Part shown: positions 35,801 through 47,260 of the stretch, one piece after another
How positions within the stretch are numbered: position 1 is the stretch's first letter
Layout: the number at the start of each line of letters is the position of its first letter
Source of the DNA: Diplolepis rosae
Lineage: Eukaryota > Arthropoda > Insecta > Hymenoptera > Diplolepididae
DNA: 64,000 bases
Assembly (NCBI GenBank): GCA_030998225.1
Contig: JAPYXD010000677.1
Location: 11,159,501-11,223,500 of the forward strand
Direction: 5' to 3'
The notes under the pieces: model-generated
Told to the model about the DNA's origin: nothing
The model's database searches: none
What the model saw: only the letters and a program-made list of their open reading frames with translations
Position numbers and translations under genes: made by a program

Positions 35801-37206
35801 ATATATGGATGTCATCTTGCAGTGTTTTTGTCTTCCTATCGCTTATGGAATTCGCAGTAGTGAATAATTATATGGGACCCGTAGCTACGAAAGCTATGAA
35901 GGGATACTCAGATGAGGATTTGAGGGAAGCCATTGATGAATTCAAGGTAGATTTTTATTTTATTTATAAATATTTTTGAACCTTTTCCAAACTTAGGAAA
36001 GTATTTGATGAAATCATTTGAATTCTGACTGGATCGAATATTTGTTCATTATACAGACAACTAAATGTATTCTTGGTTTGATATAATTCTAAATGACTAA
36101 ATGCAAAAAATGTTTGGCCGATTTGAAAAAAGTTCAGCTGATTCATTGAAATGTTCCTCACATTTGGTTAAAGGAAAAATATAAGTTGGATCTCTTCAAC
36201 CAAATTGCTTATAAAATTAATTCTTAGATTACAAGTGCTTTTATTGAAAAATGGAGAGTAGAAGTGATGATGGATTAGAAAATTTAAAAGTAAATTCAAA
36301 AATAAGATGATGAATCCTAAATATGAAAATTTAGAAGATTTAAAAACAGGACCAATTGGAAATTTAAAGGATGAATAAAAACTTTATTAAAATGAGAATA
36401 TTGATAAGAATATTGAATCTGTCATGCACTGGCTTTCAGATAAATTTTAAGTATATATTTTACTACTTATTTCCTACCAACAAATATTACTGATAATAAT
36501 TAATAACTAAAATCTAGCTTGAGCTTCCTATTTACACCTCGCGTAAGCTCTGAAATAACAAGTTCAACCACTCGTTTCCGGTAAAATTCAAATATTTGCA
36601 TTTCGAAAATTCGAACATATAGATTGCAAGCGGTTAGGCATGTGCAAGTGTGAAATCGATTATTTTGACAGAAAATGATTATTTACTCCTCCTAAAAGCT
36701 TTCTGTTTCCAAATTATGTTTACTTTAAATACAACCTTGATACTTGGACCACAAATCTCGATTGCTACATGTTGAATATGTCAAGTCTGCAAAAGATCAC
36801 AGAAGTGTTTAGTTCACAGATAAGCAATGCACTAAATTGCAGTGAAAATGATAATTTAAATATATATTTCACTCTATACTTTGGTTTTTTCTAAGTTTAC
36901 ATCTATTATTGTCAGCCCTTTGAATTTTTAAATTCGAAGACTCTCAATCTAAAAATTTGATCAAAAATTGAAAAATTTTCAAACTAAAAATTACAAATTT
37001 TAATGAATTCTTCTCTTTATTCACAGACACCGATGAGGTCGGATTCAGAGAGGAGCAGAAGTCCAATTCGACCGCCACCGACTGTTCAGTATGACACTTG
37101 TTGTGAAGGCAGAGCGACAGCAATTTACATTGACAAAGTCTCCAGATTTTTTTTTCCATTTTCCTTCTTTATTCTCAATGTCGTCTATTGGAGCACTTTC
37201 TTGTAA
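29815..37206 (+). CDS. pHCl-1: Ligand-gated chloride channel subunit, pHCl-1-like (eight-exon model)
   Basis: Cys-loop receptor subunit of the plasma membrane, expected to form pentameric anion channels. Joined exons: 29815-29888, 30100-30231, 32324-32501, 32612-32838, 34075-34157, 34493-34804, 35741-35946, 37027-37206; all introns GT-AG, phases agree, total 1392 nt, 463 aa. Visible: signal peptide 1-24; extracellular domain to about 293; Cys-loop C211-C225 with exactly 13 residues between; second disulphide pair C270-C281, usual in glycine/GluCl/HisCl-type channels; M1 about 294-315; P-A-R at 322-324 before M2, the anion-selectivity signature; M2 321-341; M3 353-375; short acidic/Ser-Arg M3-M4 loop; M4 443-463 ending at the stop. 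Sequons at N150, N244, N265, N278. Pieces such as [11 protein letters not shown] and [18 protein letters not shown] match my memory of insect pHCl-1 (CG33989/CG44099 type). GluCl, HisCl or the CG12344 group are less likely. Activation by alkaline pH is inferred from family only. The exon at 30100-30231 is the least certain part. Confidence 0.88.
30100..30231 (+). CDS. pHCl-1: pHCl-1-like candidate exon 2 (132 nt, in-frame)
   Basis: Acceptor gttcgaatttcag ends at 30099 and donor gtaaaa starts at 30232. The segment is clearly GC-richer than its introns. It is 132 nt, so it can be included or skipped without changing frame. In the phase set by exon 1 (CC+C = Pro) it is open for 43 codons, starting [19 protein letters not shown] and ending near GYRFFPKIE, and its last two bases AG plus the first G of the next exon give Arg. 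It would form the start of the mature protein after signal cleavage. A basic ARKR run is present. A second reading frame is also open here, so phase agreement, not openness alone, is the argument. Could be a constitutive or a cassette exon. Confidence 0.6.
30970..31850. mobile_element. Possible inverted-repeat element in intron 2 of the channel gene
   Basis: GAGATGTACCAG near 30970 is matched by CTGGTACATCTC near 31839. The interior holds repeated phrases about GGTACGGGACACC and GACGCCAT. No good ORF (89- and 64-aa minus frames only). The inverted repeat is short, so this is tentative. Confidence 0.35.
32324..32501 (+). CDS. pHCl-1: pHCl-1-like exon 3: N-terminal ligand-binding domain
   Basis: Acceptor tattgtttgtag, donor gtattt at 32502. 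Encodes [19 protein letters not shown], then the [16 protein letters not shown] stretch and [19 protein letters not shown], the first beta strands of the Cys-loop extracellular domain with the V-x-V-x-S-I-D-S-I-N pattern typical of the superfamily. Residues 69-128 of the model. The acceptor is 2.1 kb downstream of the candidate exon 2. Confidence 0.9.
32612..32838 (+). CDS. pHCl-1: pHCl-1-like exon 4: ligand-binding domain core
   Basis: Follows a short 110-bp intron with acceptor attttttcag. Encodes [30 protein letters not shown], the W-x-P-D motif as NIWRPDCFF, then [20 protein letters not shown] (residues 129-203). Trp-Arg-Pro-Asp and the IPNHYLWLY segment are the conserved loops of insect anionic Cys-loop receptors. 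The donor GTAAGC at 32839 splits lysine 204 (AA|A). Confidence 0.95.
32964..33061 (+). repeat. Direct repeat, copy 1, including 34 bp of a type C element end
   Basis: Begins ATTTTATTAAAGATCTGCAA and runs through TTAAGGCCATGGATCAATCG to CACGTGACTGAA. The same 98 bp recur at 33291-33390 with a few mismatches. The element end here is orphaned: the rest of the element follows only copy 2. Confidence 0.88.
33090..33272 (+). repeat. Intronic copy of the segment at 29594-29775
   Basis: Same orientation as the source, located between the two copies of the 98-bp direct repeat. Shares ATGATATTATGG-like and AAAGAAGTGTAATTCCTAAT stretches with the source. Part of intron 4 of the channel gene. Confidence 0.85.
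33355..33719. mobile_element. TTAA foldback element, type C, complete small copy
   Basis: TTAA at both ends (33355-33358 and 33716-33719); ends TGCCATGGATAAATCGGACC and GATCTAGTTAATCCATGGAT. 365 bp, near-palindromic, in intron 4. Closest to the truncated copy at 4190. Confidence 0.88.
34075..34157 (+). CDS. pHCl-1: pHCl-1-like exon 5: Cys-loop
   Basis: 83-nt exon, acceptor catttt-cag ending 34074 and donor gtacgt at 34158. Encodes [20 protein letters not shown] plus CSMMIES. The two cysteines (211 and 225) have the invariant 13-residue spacing of the Cys-loop, with the Y-P-H-D-T-Q core. It starts by completing Lys204 and ends with the C of Leu232. Confidence 0.95.
34493..34804 (+). CDS. pHCl-1: pHCl-1-like exon 6: end of extracellular domain, M1 and most of M2
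   Basis: 312-nt exon, acceptor aaaatttcag. Encodes [11 protein letters not shown], sequons NVT, NYT and NFT, the second cysteine pair C270/C281, [20 protein letters not shown] (start of M1), [15 protein letters not shown] and VTSLLTL of M2. P-A-R before M2 is the anion-channel signature. The exon stops inside M2 with one base of Ala336. The reading frame runs on into intron for about 13 codons, which is not coding. Confidence 0.95.
34932..35586. mobile_element. TTAA foldback element, type A variant, in intron 6 of the channel gene
   Basis: TTAA at 34932-34935 and 35583-35586, ends GGTAGTTGTGATGCC and GGCATCACAACTACC. Fold-back over its full 655 bp. The outer 100 bp differ from other type A copies, but the inner core (ATTCAGCAATTTGTTTATAA) is shared. 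It must be transcribed with the channel pre-mRNA and would form a long hairpin. Confidence 0.92.
35741..35946 (+). CDS. pHCl-1: pHCl-1-like exon 7: end of M2, M3, start of M3-M4 loop
   Basis: 206-nt exon, acceptor atttttttag. Starts [20 protein letters not shown], with the S-L-P-P-V-S-Y-x-K-A-I-D motif between M2 and M3 found in invertebrate chloride channels, then [19 protein letters not shown] (M3) and [20 protein letters not shown]. Ends in phase 0 at lysine 404 with donor gtagat. The [15 protein letters not shown] segment is the part I most associate with pHCl-1. Confidence 0.95.
37027..37206 (+). CDS. pHCl-1: pHCl-1-like exon 8: M3-M4 loop end, M4 and stop
   Basis: Acceptor tattcacag ends at 37026, phase 0. 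Encodes [18 protein letters not shown], a short Ser/Arg/Pro-rich cytoplasmic loop likely open to phosphorylation or alternative splicing, then [20 protein letters not shown] and the M4 helix [16 protein letters not shown], finishing STFL and TAA at 37204-37206. A four-residue tail after M4 is normal for this family. Confidence 0.93.
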   Translation, partial: TPMRSDSERSRSPIRPPPTVQYDTCCEGRATAIYIDKVSRFFFPFSFFILNVVYWSTFL

Positions 37207-37368
37207 TCGAACAACTATAATTTATTCAAAAAGTACAAGCGATATATGATAGTCCACTGCGTCAATCTATGTTAAATATAAATTAATATTAAACTTACGA
37301 TTAAACATTTGTAGATCGACACTAATATTATGGTGTAAGCTTAATATTCTTATTATTAATTGTTTCTA
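37207..37368 (+). other. 3' untranslated region of the channel gene
   Basis: Sequence between the stop codon and the first AATAAA. AT-rich with no further recognisable feature. The true end could be further downstream. Confidence 0.45.
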
Positions 37369-37374
37369 AATAAA
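37369..37374 (+). terminator. Candidate polyadenylation signal of the channel gene
   Basis: AATAAA 163 bp after the stop codon, the first canonical hexamer downstream. AT-rich sequence makes chance hexamers common, so alternative sites further down are possible. Confidence 0.4.
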
Positions 37375-40300
37375 CGTGAACTTCATAGTAAGTAAATACT
37401 GTTTTGATTGTAAAAATCCTAATCATATAAGCATTTCAGTTATATTAAAGAAACAGATACATAAAAATGAGAGTATCAATAATTATGAAATATGCTTTGA
37501 GTGACGGAAATAACGTTCGTTATTAAATTATAATATTGCTTCTTTCAAATGATGAAAAAAAGGTTTTTGTCAATTTCTAATTAAATCTTTATATAGCAAC
37601 ACAGGTTATATATAATTCTTTACATTTCAACCTACATTCAGAAAAATGTACAACATGAAAAAAAAAGTTCAATCTGATGTTTGTAATATAAAACGAATAT
37701 CGTTTAAAAATATAGACAGTGGCTTGAAAAATCTCGAAGTTCTTGGAAATTAAGCCCGTTTATTTACATATATATTTAAGCTGCGAAAGATACTGACATG
37801 AACCAGTAGAGGTTTATAGTTACTCGTAAAAAAACTAAATAATGTTTCGATATCCGCTGAAAGCGTTACAATGCATTCAAGTTTTACGGTAACAGTTAAG
37901 GAGGAAAAATGTTTGTTCAGACTTTGAGTATCTTTTCAAAGTATCTAATGCACATAAAACCTGAACATAAAATTTAGGAAAGTTTGAAAAAAATGTATAT
38001 TAAACAAAAAATTGAAGTGTACACGTAATCTATAAAAATTAAAAGAGAATTACTTTTTAATAACATGGGAAGTCTGTGATATTTATTATTTAATGATCAA
38101 ATTAAGGACATGAAATTAATTCCACACAGGCTTTAAGTTTTAAAGTGTTAATGGGTTTTATTCAAACTTGTGAAATGGATTTTTTATTAAACGAAACCTA
38201 CCTTTTGTTTATTTCTCAGATGATTTGAGCTGCTTTAATTCCTGCTGAAAAATCATCATGATTCCATTTTAAAGTATATAAACAATTTATAAATAAACAA
38301 ACAGTTTCGGGCAGAAAGAATGCAAACTCTTTCTATAGAATCAAATTTAGAGCTAACAATAAAATCTTTCTTGTTTCCAGTCGAAACAGGACTTTATGCG
38401 TGGATTCTAAAATTGTTAACTTTAATTAAATATCTGCCAGAAATAGTTTATTGCTTTAAGTCAGAAAGTCAGGGAATAATCAATCAACCACTGTGAAAGT
38501 GAATAAAGACATTACTTTATTTTTAATATATATTATATATCTTTCTCGTCGATTCATTTATATATAATTCTTTGATATACATATTTTTAGTCAATAATAA
38601 ATATATATTTGTTAATATTATACATTTATATTTAAAGTGGTTCCGTTTGCGTGCATTTCTAGCATTCGAACACTGACAATCAATTGATTGATTTGATTGT
38701 CGACATAATCGCGCGAAAACATTTTGCTTGTCGATTTTACTTTACCTAAATAATTATATCTTATCGCTAAACTTATCCTAACCCCTTCAGCTAATTTTTA
38801 TTAGAATCTAAAATTAAAACCTTCACCATCTATTCCCTTATTTAGTTCTTTCAAGAACTAATTTCCCATACCCTAAAATTACGAATTTATGCGGGATCAG
38901 TTTGATAAATTTTTATTTTTGGATTTTAATCAAATCTTCAATCTTCTTGAATTTATATCTGAATGAAATAATTCTTTTATTTGGCCTGCGTTGACTAATA
39001 ATCATTGTAATCATAAATAGTTTTTTTCTTTTTTGTAAGGATTTTAAATTTTATTTCATCTAATTGTCGTCGATTGGATTTCACATTCATTACTGGATTC
39101 TCTGTCCATCCTACGCATTTAAAAAAAAACAATTACCACAAAGTTTTGCTTATTTAAATAAAATAGGTAATTAATGCTGCTTCATCTGATAATTATCGTT
39201 TATACTTTTCGTTTATAATTCACATCTCACTCGGTCGGTTTTTGGAATGTTTGGAAAGATTTATAAGTGCATTTTATTTGAAAAAAAGTTCTTCATTCAC
39301 AGTTATTTTATTAATAAAATGATGAGCATCATTGTTAGAAATCACTTCAGGTTATTAATTTGAAGTTTTATATAATTATCGAGGCTTGATGAATCACCAA
39401 CCAAACAGTAAATTGATTTCAAATCACAGTAAATAAATTTTCGACTGAAGTAAGCAAAAAGTAAATATATGAATATTGAACAGCGCACAACTTCTAAATT
39501 GATTCTTTGCCTTCATTATTGGAAACATCTGTCAGATATTTTTTTAGGAAATGTCTGTCAGAATTAAGAACTAAAATTGATGCTACCAAATTTTTCAAAA
39601 TAATGTAATATTTCTAAAGTATAGGAAAAAATTTAACAAATTTATAATAAGAAATTCCCAGTAAACATATAATCTCTAGAGTAATTTGATAATGTGTTTT
39701 ATTCAAAATCTATTTCAGATAAAAATGGCTAAAAAATATATTTCAAATAATTATAAAATGATTCAACTTTTACTCCTAAAATATTTTTCAAATTGCAATT
39801 CATTGGGCCATTGGTATCAAAATAAAAGTCAATCGTACCAAGAAATTATGATCTCATTTATTAAATAATTATCTTTTATGGACTGAATAATACATCTATA
39901 AGAATATTGTTATCAATAAGTAATGATAATAATAATAAGAAACATATTCTGTTCGTACAATTAATTCGCGCCGAAGAACTGCTGACGATCTTCTATGCGA
40001 AGAAGAAAAATGCAATTCAACGGTCTAAACTTAGTGGCACGAATTCTTCTATACATGTTTCTACTTCTGGGAAGAGTAACGTTTCGACTTATTTGCGAAT
40101 AGTTTATGGCTTTATCTACAGAGGCGCATCCTTGAAAATGGAAAATTTTTCCATCGTTTTATAAACTTGTTAAACTATAAGAAAATTTTCTATTTTCCAG
40201 AAATTAGAATTTCTTCTTTTAGAATTGTCCTTATGTGTAAACTTTTAGTCCTGCTTTAACTTTCAGAAGTCTTTAGGAAATAAAAAGAACTTTCAAGATT

Positions 40301-43300
40301 ATCCTGTAATCCTAAGATTAAATTTATTCTTTAATAGTTATCCAGGAGAAAACTTGAACTCAGGATACGCCTCTGAAAATGCGTAATATTTACAGTCTGG
40401 CGCAATGCGTCTCAGTCTTAGCCAATTTTCATCCTCATTTTTAAACCAGTCGTTTATATACCTCATATCTTCTTGGAGAAGCAAAACTGACAACTTTCAG
40501 TGAATATTTTCATTCGAAAGAAAAACAGTTTTTCTTTGCACTGTATAAATGATAATAGGATTATTTTCTGTCTTATTTTTTATTCAATAGCTTTGTCTTA
40601 TTAAAAATTAAATCTTATCCTCTTTAAATTTCAAAGAATGATAACTACTGATAAAATATTTGACTAAAACTTTTCCTATTCATAGTTCTACTTACAGATT
40701 CAAGACAGGTAGGTTTATGTATTTTCTAAGAACGATTTATGCAGAATATTCCTAAACTTTTATTATCTCGAGAATATTGCGAATTCCTTTTTCTTTTTAA
40801 AAACTTTGTATTCGACTTTTTATATCATTACGCTCAACTCCTCCATTTAATTTGAGAACATTACCACTAAAATAATCGAAATTTTTCAAAAATTTGGTCT
40901 TCTTGCAAGTTCTCAATGTTCTCGAAAATGATCTTAAGAATAATCTTCAAAAATAGATTTTCGAAGATTGGACATTGTTATTCATATTGCGGCGTGAAAG
41001 CTAGAAATTTTCTATATATGCTCAACATTTTTTCTCTAAGACGCTACCACATTAGTAACTCAGATTACCTAAATGTATCTCTTATTTCGATTCTGATGCA
41101 TTCGACAAAGCTTGACGAATTGAAAAATAAAGATAAAAATCTCAAATACTCGTTCCTCAAATTTTTCACTTTACAACTTTCAGGTTCAAACAAATCAATT
41201 CTTCCATTCAATTAAAAAGTGAAGTGAAGAAAGAAAAAAAACTTTTAGGAACATAATTTTCGCAAAATTACATTTTCTGAATTTTTTGTCTTTTTACTGA
41301 CTCTTAATATTTATAGTTAGAATTTTTTAGCGTTTACAGTAAAACATCTTTTACATTGGGAAGAAACAACGCAAACATGTAATTCCTCAAATTAACAATT
41401 GGAAATATATTTTTCATATTCTTCTTTTATTTAGAATTCCCTTATTGTATGTTTATATTATATATTATTCATACATATTCTCTTTTTCTATATTCATTTC
41501 ATAAAATAATGACGGAATTTTATGTTTTATACTAAGTTACATATAAATATTTAATAACAAATAGATATTGTTAAATTTGATAATGAAAGTAATTGCTTTG
41601 TTTGAAGCTGGTACTTGTAACATGCTATATTTCAAAAGTTAAGTTGAAAGTGATTTGAAACTGCATAACTTCATGTATTATTGTATATGTCGTTTCTATC
41701 TATAGCAAATGAGTGTTCTCGAAATTTCTGTACATACATCTACTTTACAGGACTATACAAGTATTTGCGTTGGTCCGAACGTACTCGCACTGTTTCGTGT
41801 GTCTCTTAGAGCAATGCGTATGTGTTTACGTTTTCTATTTACTCAAAAGTACTCAAAAGTTTTGCATTGAAATTAAATTGTATATAAAATGAATATGATT
41901 CACAGAAAAATTATAAATAAAAATATTGATAATGATCAATTAAACATTTTTTAAAAATATTTATAAGTTTAAGACAACGTTCGACGACTTTCCTAATTAC
42001 TGATCAAACAATAATTTAAATTTGTAATTGAATTTTCTCTGACAATAGTGAATTGAATTTTGAATGTGCAAAAAGCTTTTTGGACTTCTTGAACTTTATC
42101 CTAACCTCTTTCCTATCAGAAAGCAAATTTGATATTTAAAAAAGCGTCATTATCAAATGCAAATACCAAATTAAGAATAATAAAGTAATATAGATTAGAA
42201 CATAATTAGTATAAATAGGTTGTTATTAATAATCGTATACGAAGAAGTGTAAATTTATTTTTTAAAGTAGTCTTGTTGCCTGGATATAACATTCTTGTTC
42301 TACTTGATACAAAAAAAGGAGCTAGAACTTTTGTATGTAGATTTTAAAATTTTTTAAATAGCACTAAATAAACAAATTAAAATTTTTTGATTCCTTTTCT
42401 AAACCTACTTTTCTAAACGTTATAAATTTCAACTTTCGAAATTTATTTCTATTTTAAAGTCTCAAAATCATGATAGTCTTCGATTTTTATTTTCCAATTC
42501 TCTAAAGTCAGTTCCTGAAAATTATATAAAGTCTATCTAGGAATTTATTTCAATATCAAATTAATATAAAATATGACACAAAAAAATAAAAATATAAGGC
42601 ATTAGTAAATTTATATGAAATTAAGTTTAGATGGAAAGATATTGAATTTTCTAACTCTAAAGAATGATAATTTCTCATCAAAAATTTATTTTAATATGTT
42701 TTTCCACACCCAAAAAAGAATTTGCAACTCATTGGTTCTATTAAAGGGAGCATTCGCCGAACGTTTCTAATTACAAATTGGAGTATCTAATTTGAATATC
42801 TTATACACAGTTGCTTTAAAAAAATCGGCAAAATAATAATAAACTGAAATTCTCGAAATTTCTCCATCATACATTTTATTCTTCGTTGGTTCTTTCTTAA
42901 GATTTGTTTACATAAAGATTTGAAATTGGATCTACGAATCACAAATACACGTTGTGATGATCATTTAAATTTTATGACAAGTATTTTTTAATCCTCAGTA
43001 AAACTGATGATGACAAGGAGTTTATTTTTTCTTCTGAAGTAGAAACATTTAAAAAGAAATTGGAAGCTATTCACATCTTTATTACTATTCTTCCATTATC
43101 AATATTATCCTTTTTCACTTCTTAAGTTTCTTGAAAGACAACTATCATTCTTTAAAAACGTAACACGTAACTAAATCTTAAGTTTTAATTTTTTAAATAT
43201 ATACTCTGCATACATTATCGATATTTCCTCTCTTTTTGACAAGGACACACAAATTCGACGCAAATATCATACATAATGGATTTTTTAAAGCTTCTCAAAA

Positions 43301-46300
43301 CATTCCGACACTCATTATGAATTTTTTGTCGATTCTACAACTATGTACAATGACACTTGAGATTTATCTAAACTCTGCTATAAAAAGTCGACGTTAGTTA
43401 AAAATGTATAGTTGTTAAAACATTTATTTGTTAAAACAACATTATGTGATTTTAACATTGATAAAACATCTGAATATTGGCAAGTCACGCAATATTTAAA
43501 AATTCAACTTTGATAGGACACCGGATATTCAAGTGTTCGCTTTAGGAATGTAAAAGAGGAGCGAAGATTAATACACCTAATGAAAACTTCTTTGCACCAC
43601 TTTATTGGTTAATCAACAATAAATATTTGCAGTGAATGTAAATTATTTGAAATTCTGATAAAAATATATTGAAGCATAAAAACTTGAACAATTAAATTAA
43701 TTTTTTTTATTTCTTCTTACTCTCGTCGTTTGCAAAATTGTAAGAATATCAAAAGCCAGAGACGAAAAAAAGATTTTTCATTTTCAAAATCATATTTCCA
43801 TAGATTTCCTTTTTTCAATGCGCAAGTATTTTCATTTTCAATATCTTCTTTCGGTGATTTATATTCGAGAGAAACAAGAATAATTCTAATTAATTCAAAT
43901 TAATTAAATAATTGAAAATCAGAACTCTTTCATTAATCATATTAATTGAAATATTCTCAAGTTTGAAGCACAATAAGTTGAGCTGTGATATGTTAATATT
44001 GTTGATAAAAAGGATGAAATGTAGTACAGATAAGAAATCGAAGTTAAATGAATAGATTCATTACCATAGAACAATTTTCAAACTTTTTCTGAAATTGTAT
44101 TTCTTGACGCAAACGACAATTAATCGGTACACGAACAAAAAAAATTAACTGCAGCAGCTATAAACTAGTTATTTGTAAAAATTAAACTCAAAATTTTTCA
44201 AATAATTAATTTTTACCTGTTGCAGCTAATTTTTTTCTCCATGCAGTCAAGTTCCGTCTGTTAAAAAATATTTGTATGCTTACGAAACAAACATTTTTTA
44301 TAGTTAAGCTCACTCATCAGCCAAATTGTGCTTGTCACTCATTTTCATCTATTCAGTAACTTTATCTGTTTACCAGTTAATTATCTACAGTTCATTCAAC
44401 ACCCGGACTCAATTTACAATCTATCTACAGAAGTTGATTTGGAAAACTCCATCCGATGCCATGAAACTTTCTCTCCACACTAGCTTCCCTTTTTAGAATA
44501 TTTTGTAATAATTGCTATCTACATTTAATTATTGTTAATTTACAATAGTACATACTTGACATTACAACATTCAAAAATTGATAAATAATTATTAGCATAC
44601 ATACTATATAGTCAAGTTTTTGTACAGAGATTTGTTAAATCACAATTAGTTATTATTTTTTAAATTTCATGTATTCCATGCCCCAAATTATTTGAGTAAT
44701 TTTCAAAATTACCCAATAACGGTTTTAACATTAATCCTAAAATTGGAAACTTACGTTGTCTACGTTTAAAAAGATTTAGAATAGATTTTTTATTGTGGGA
44801 TTAAATTGCACGGACAGGAATAGGATTAATCTCCAAAATGAAATAGTCAACAAAGTAAACTAATATATAAGTATTATTTATTTATTTATGCCTAATAAAA
44901 TTAATTTTGATTGTGAAGAGATTCTTCCTTCATGTGAATGCAAAATAATCAGTTTTCATAAACAACTACAAATATGGAGGCATGAGAGATAAGAAGTTCT
45001 GTTTATTCAGAATATCTAACTCAAAGTTTCATCTCAACTCCAGTGTTTGCAATTAATTATATGGATGGCGTTCTCTTCAGGTTTTTTCAAGCCCAATAAA
45101 CACAACGATGGAAAATAATTGGTACTACTAACTAACAAATATGGCAATGCACATTTTCCTTATGCATATTCTATTTATTATTCAAAACCCTTCTTTCTGT
45201 AAATTTTTTGGCTTTTTAATTTCAAATTCTTTTTGCTTTCGAGTATAAATTTGGAAAAAGAAACGAAAACAATTTTTTAATACTTATTTCCTAATTAAAC
45301 GAATAATAATTATATTTAAAATTTTATTATATTATAATATATATTTTAATTTTGAACTCTTTTTGTTTTAGAGTTGAAATTTGGAAAAAAATATGAAATT
45401 ACTTTTTTTACTTATTTCCTAATTCAACGAATGATAATTATATTTTCTTGTTGTACAAGCCTAAAACATCTTTTAGAATAAAAAATTAAATAAGAATACT
45501 GATTTTTATTTACACATCCAATTTCAATATTTTTTATTGATTATTAAACATTTGCGCTGCAAATAAGTTTTGATCTTAACAAATTTATTGACGTCTGACT
45601 AAACGCGTTCTTGTTCTACTGATCGTTCCCCTTGAGCCACAAACAAAAGATACAAAATATCTATAAATTGTGAAAGGAATTTTGGTCACATTTTTAAAAA
45701 TTTCAATTCATTTTATTAATCTTTAGAATCCTTTCCAAATTCTTTTGATTAATAAAAATCATCCAATATGGAGAAATTTGCTATTCATATCATACAATCA
45801 GAATATTTATATTATTTATAAAATTATACAATACTGTTGTCATTTTATTTTAGAAAAATTGCAACTAAAATTATCATTCAGTATATCAAAGTATATTCAA
45901 TGGAGCTAAAGTCGGCACGAATTATTAACTTATAACATTAAATACAAGAATTCTATTAATTTTACGAAACCCTTTATTAACAGAAAATATGACAACATTA
46001 CAGCAATGTGAAATTGCAATAACTCAAAATTGAGTTGACACAGCTCTATTACTTTTTAATAAATGATACTAAAATGAAAATCTTTATATCATAAGCAAAT
46101 TTTTGATTTTTAATTTAATTCTGAATTCAATTGAATTTATCAATCAAGAGATTAGAGAAAATTCTTTTATGATTGTTAATAATTGTTTTATTGTCAAAAG
46201 AGTAGTGCTCCATTGAATAATTAAATCTCGTATATTGGATCCAAAAACAAAATTTTTTACAACAGTGAATATTGGAAGCATCAATAGAGAACGACCAATA

Positions 46301-46430
46301 CAATAATGTTCTAAAAAAAAATGCATAAAATTACACAAGAAAATATATCTATTTGCTGGCAGGAATATTTATACTGAGTGTATATGCTTTTAAAAATAAT
46401 AAATTACAACGTTATAACATTATCGATAAT
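37375..46430. other. 9-kb gene-poor AT-rich tract
   Basis: Read on both strands: no acceptor-bounded protein-like block and no long inverted repeat comparable with those elsewhere. Weak items: an ORF at 39907-40164 (85 aa, GC-richer second half), an ORF at 40916-41215 (99 aa, no features), and a small inverted pair AAAAAAAATTAACTGCAGCAGC / GTTGCAGCTAATTTTTTT at 44137-44236, probably a short MITE. Confidence 0.5.
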
Positions 46431-46566
46431 GACTCGCCGAAAAGCTCGTTAAAGCTCCGAGCTGGACTTGACACGCTTAGTTAATAGTACGTGCAACTTC
46501 GCAGTGAGGCTTTAAGACTCAAGCGAAGTTTTTGAAAGAACGAGGGCATATATATCTTACTTAAAT

Positions 46567-46616
46567 ATGAAGGTACTTGGTGCCTTTTTTATCCGAGCAG
46601 CTTTATTACTAGAAGG
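46567..46616 (+). CDS. Candidate start exon with signal-like N-terminus
   Basis: ATG followed by MKVLGAFFIRAALLLE and a possible donor (gaag|gtaatc) at 46617. A GC-richer stretch with repeated AAGCTC motifs lies just upstream. The start would suit a small secreted protein, but its phase joins only one frame of the exon-like block at 46838 (see findings), so the model is tentative. Confidence 0.2.
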
Positions 46617-46837
46617 TAATCCAGTGTGCGGAAGGCCCCTTAGAAAAGACAAATCAAGTCTGTATATCGTCGTTAAAAACGAGTTAATAAAAGGCTATAG
46701 ACTAATGGAAAGTAAACTATATACTATATACAGACGATCTGCAATTGTTCAACAAAGTTGAAGTTTTAGAAGTCAAATCTTCAATCCTTAAGTTGAAGAT
46801 CATTTGTGATTGAGCACATGATCGCTCTTCTTTTCAG

Positions 46838-46952
46838 ATCTTTCTTATTTTCTTCCAAAAGAGAGGAAAAGAAGGAAACCCTCCTTCAAAAGGAACATGT
46901 TAAGACGATTCTGCAACACCAATATCGCCTGAAGGAATTAGTATTCCAAGAG
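46838..46952 (+). CDS. Candidate internal exon, charged helical segment
   Basis: Acceptor cgctcttcttttcag and donor gtatat bound 115 nt. In one frame it encodes SFLFSSKREEKKETLLQKEH and VKTILQHQYRLKELVFQE, a charged, probably helical segment. In another it reads LSYFLPKERKRRKPSFKRNM and stops after CNTNIA. Family unknown. Confidence 0.25.
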
Positions 46953-47260
46953 GTATATACTGCTTTATCCTTAAAATATACTTGGCACTCGATGTCTCTC
47001 AATTGCCCTTTGGAACTGTAAAGAAGAAAGGACATTTGCCTTTGGCTCAACCTCTTTTTCATAAATTGCATCTGAACCGTGAGCTTTTGGAACGAGCTTA
47101 CCACCATAAGTATTCATCGAAAACTTGGGGGATTCGTTTCTGGGTGATAAAATACAGTGTTACGAATTATTGAATGTAATGCCTGATTTCATTTTATTGA
47201 TAAAATAATTATTTGAATTTCAAATTGGATTTTATATTGAAAATTCTGTAAGGAGACATT

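Noticed and set aside
40916..41215. 99-aa ORF in the gene-poor tract
   Set aside because: No splice-site context, no domain or signal features, composition like its AT-rich surroundings.
46806..47173. Overlapping ORFs on both strands after 46952
   Set aside because: Beyond the donor at 46953 the frames show no consistent codon use; treated as shadow frames.
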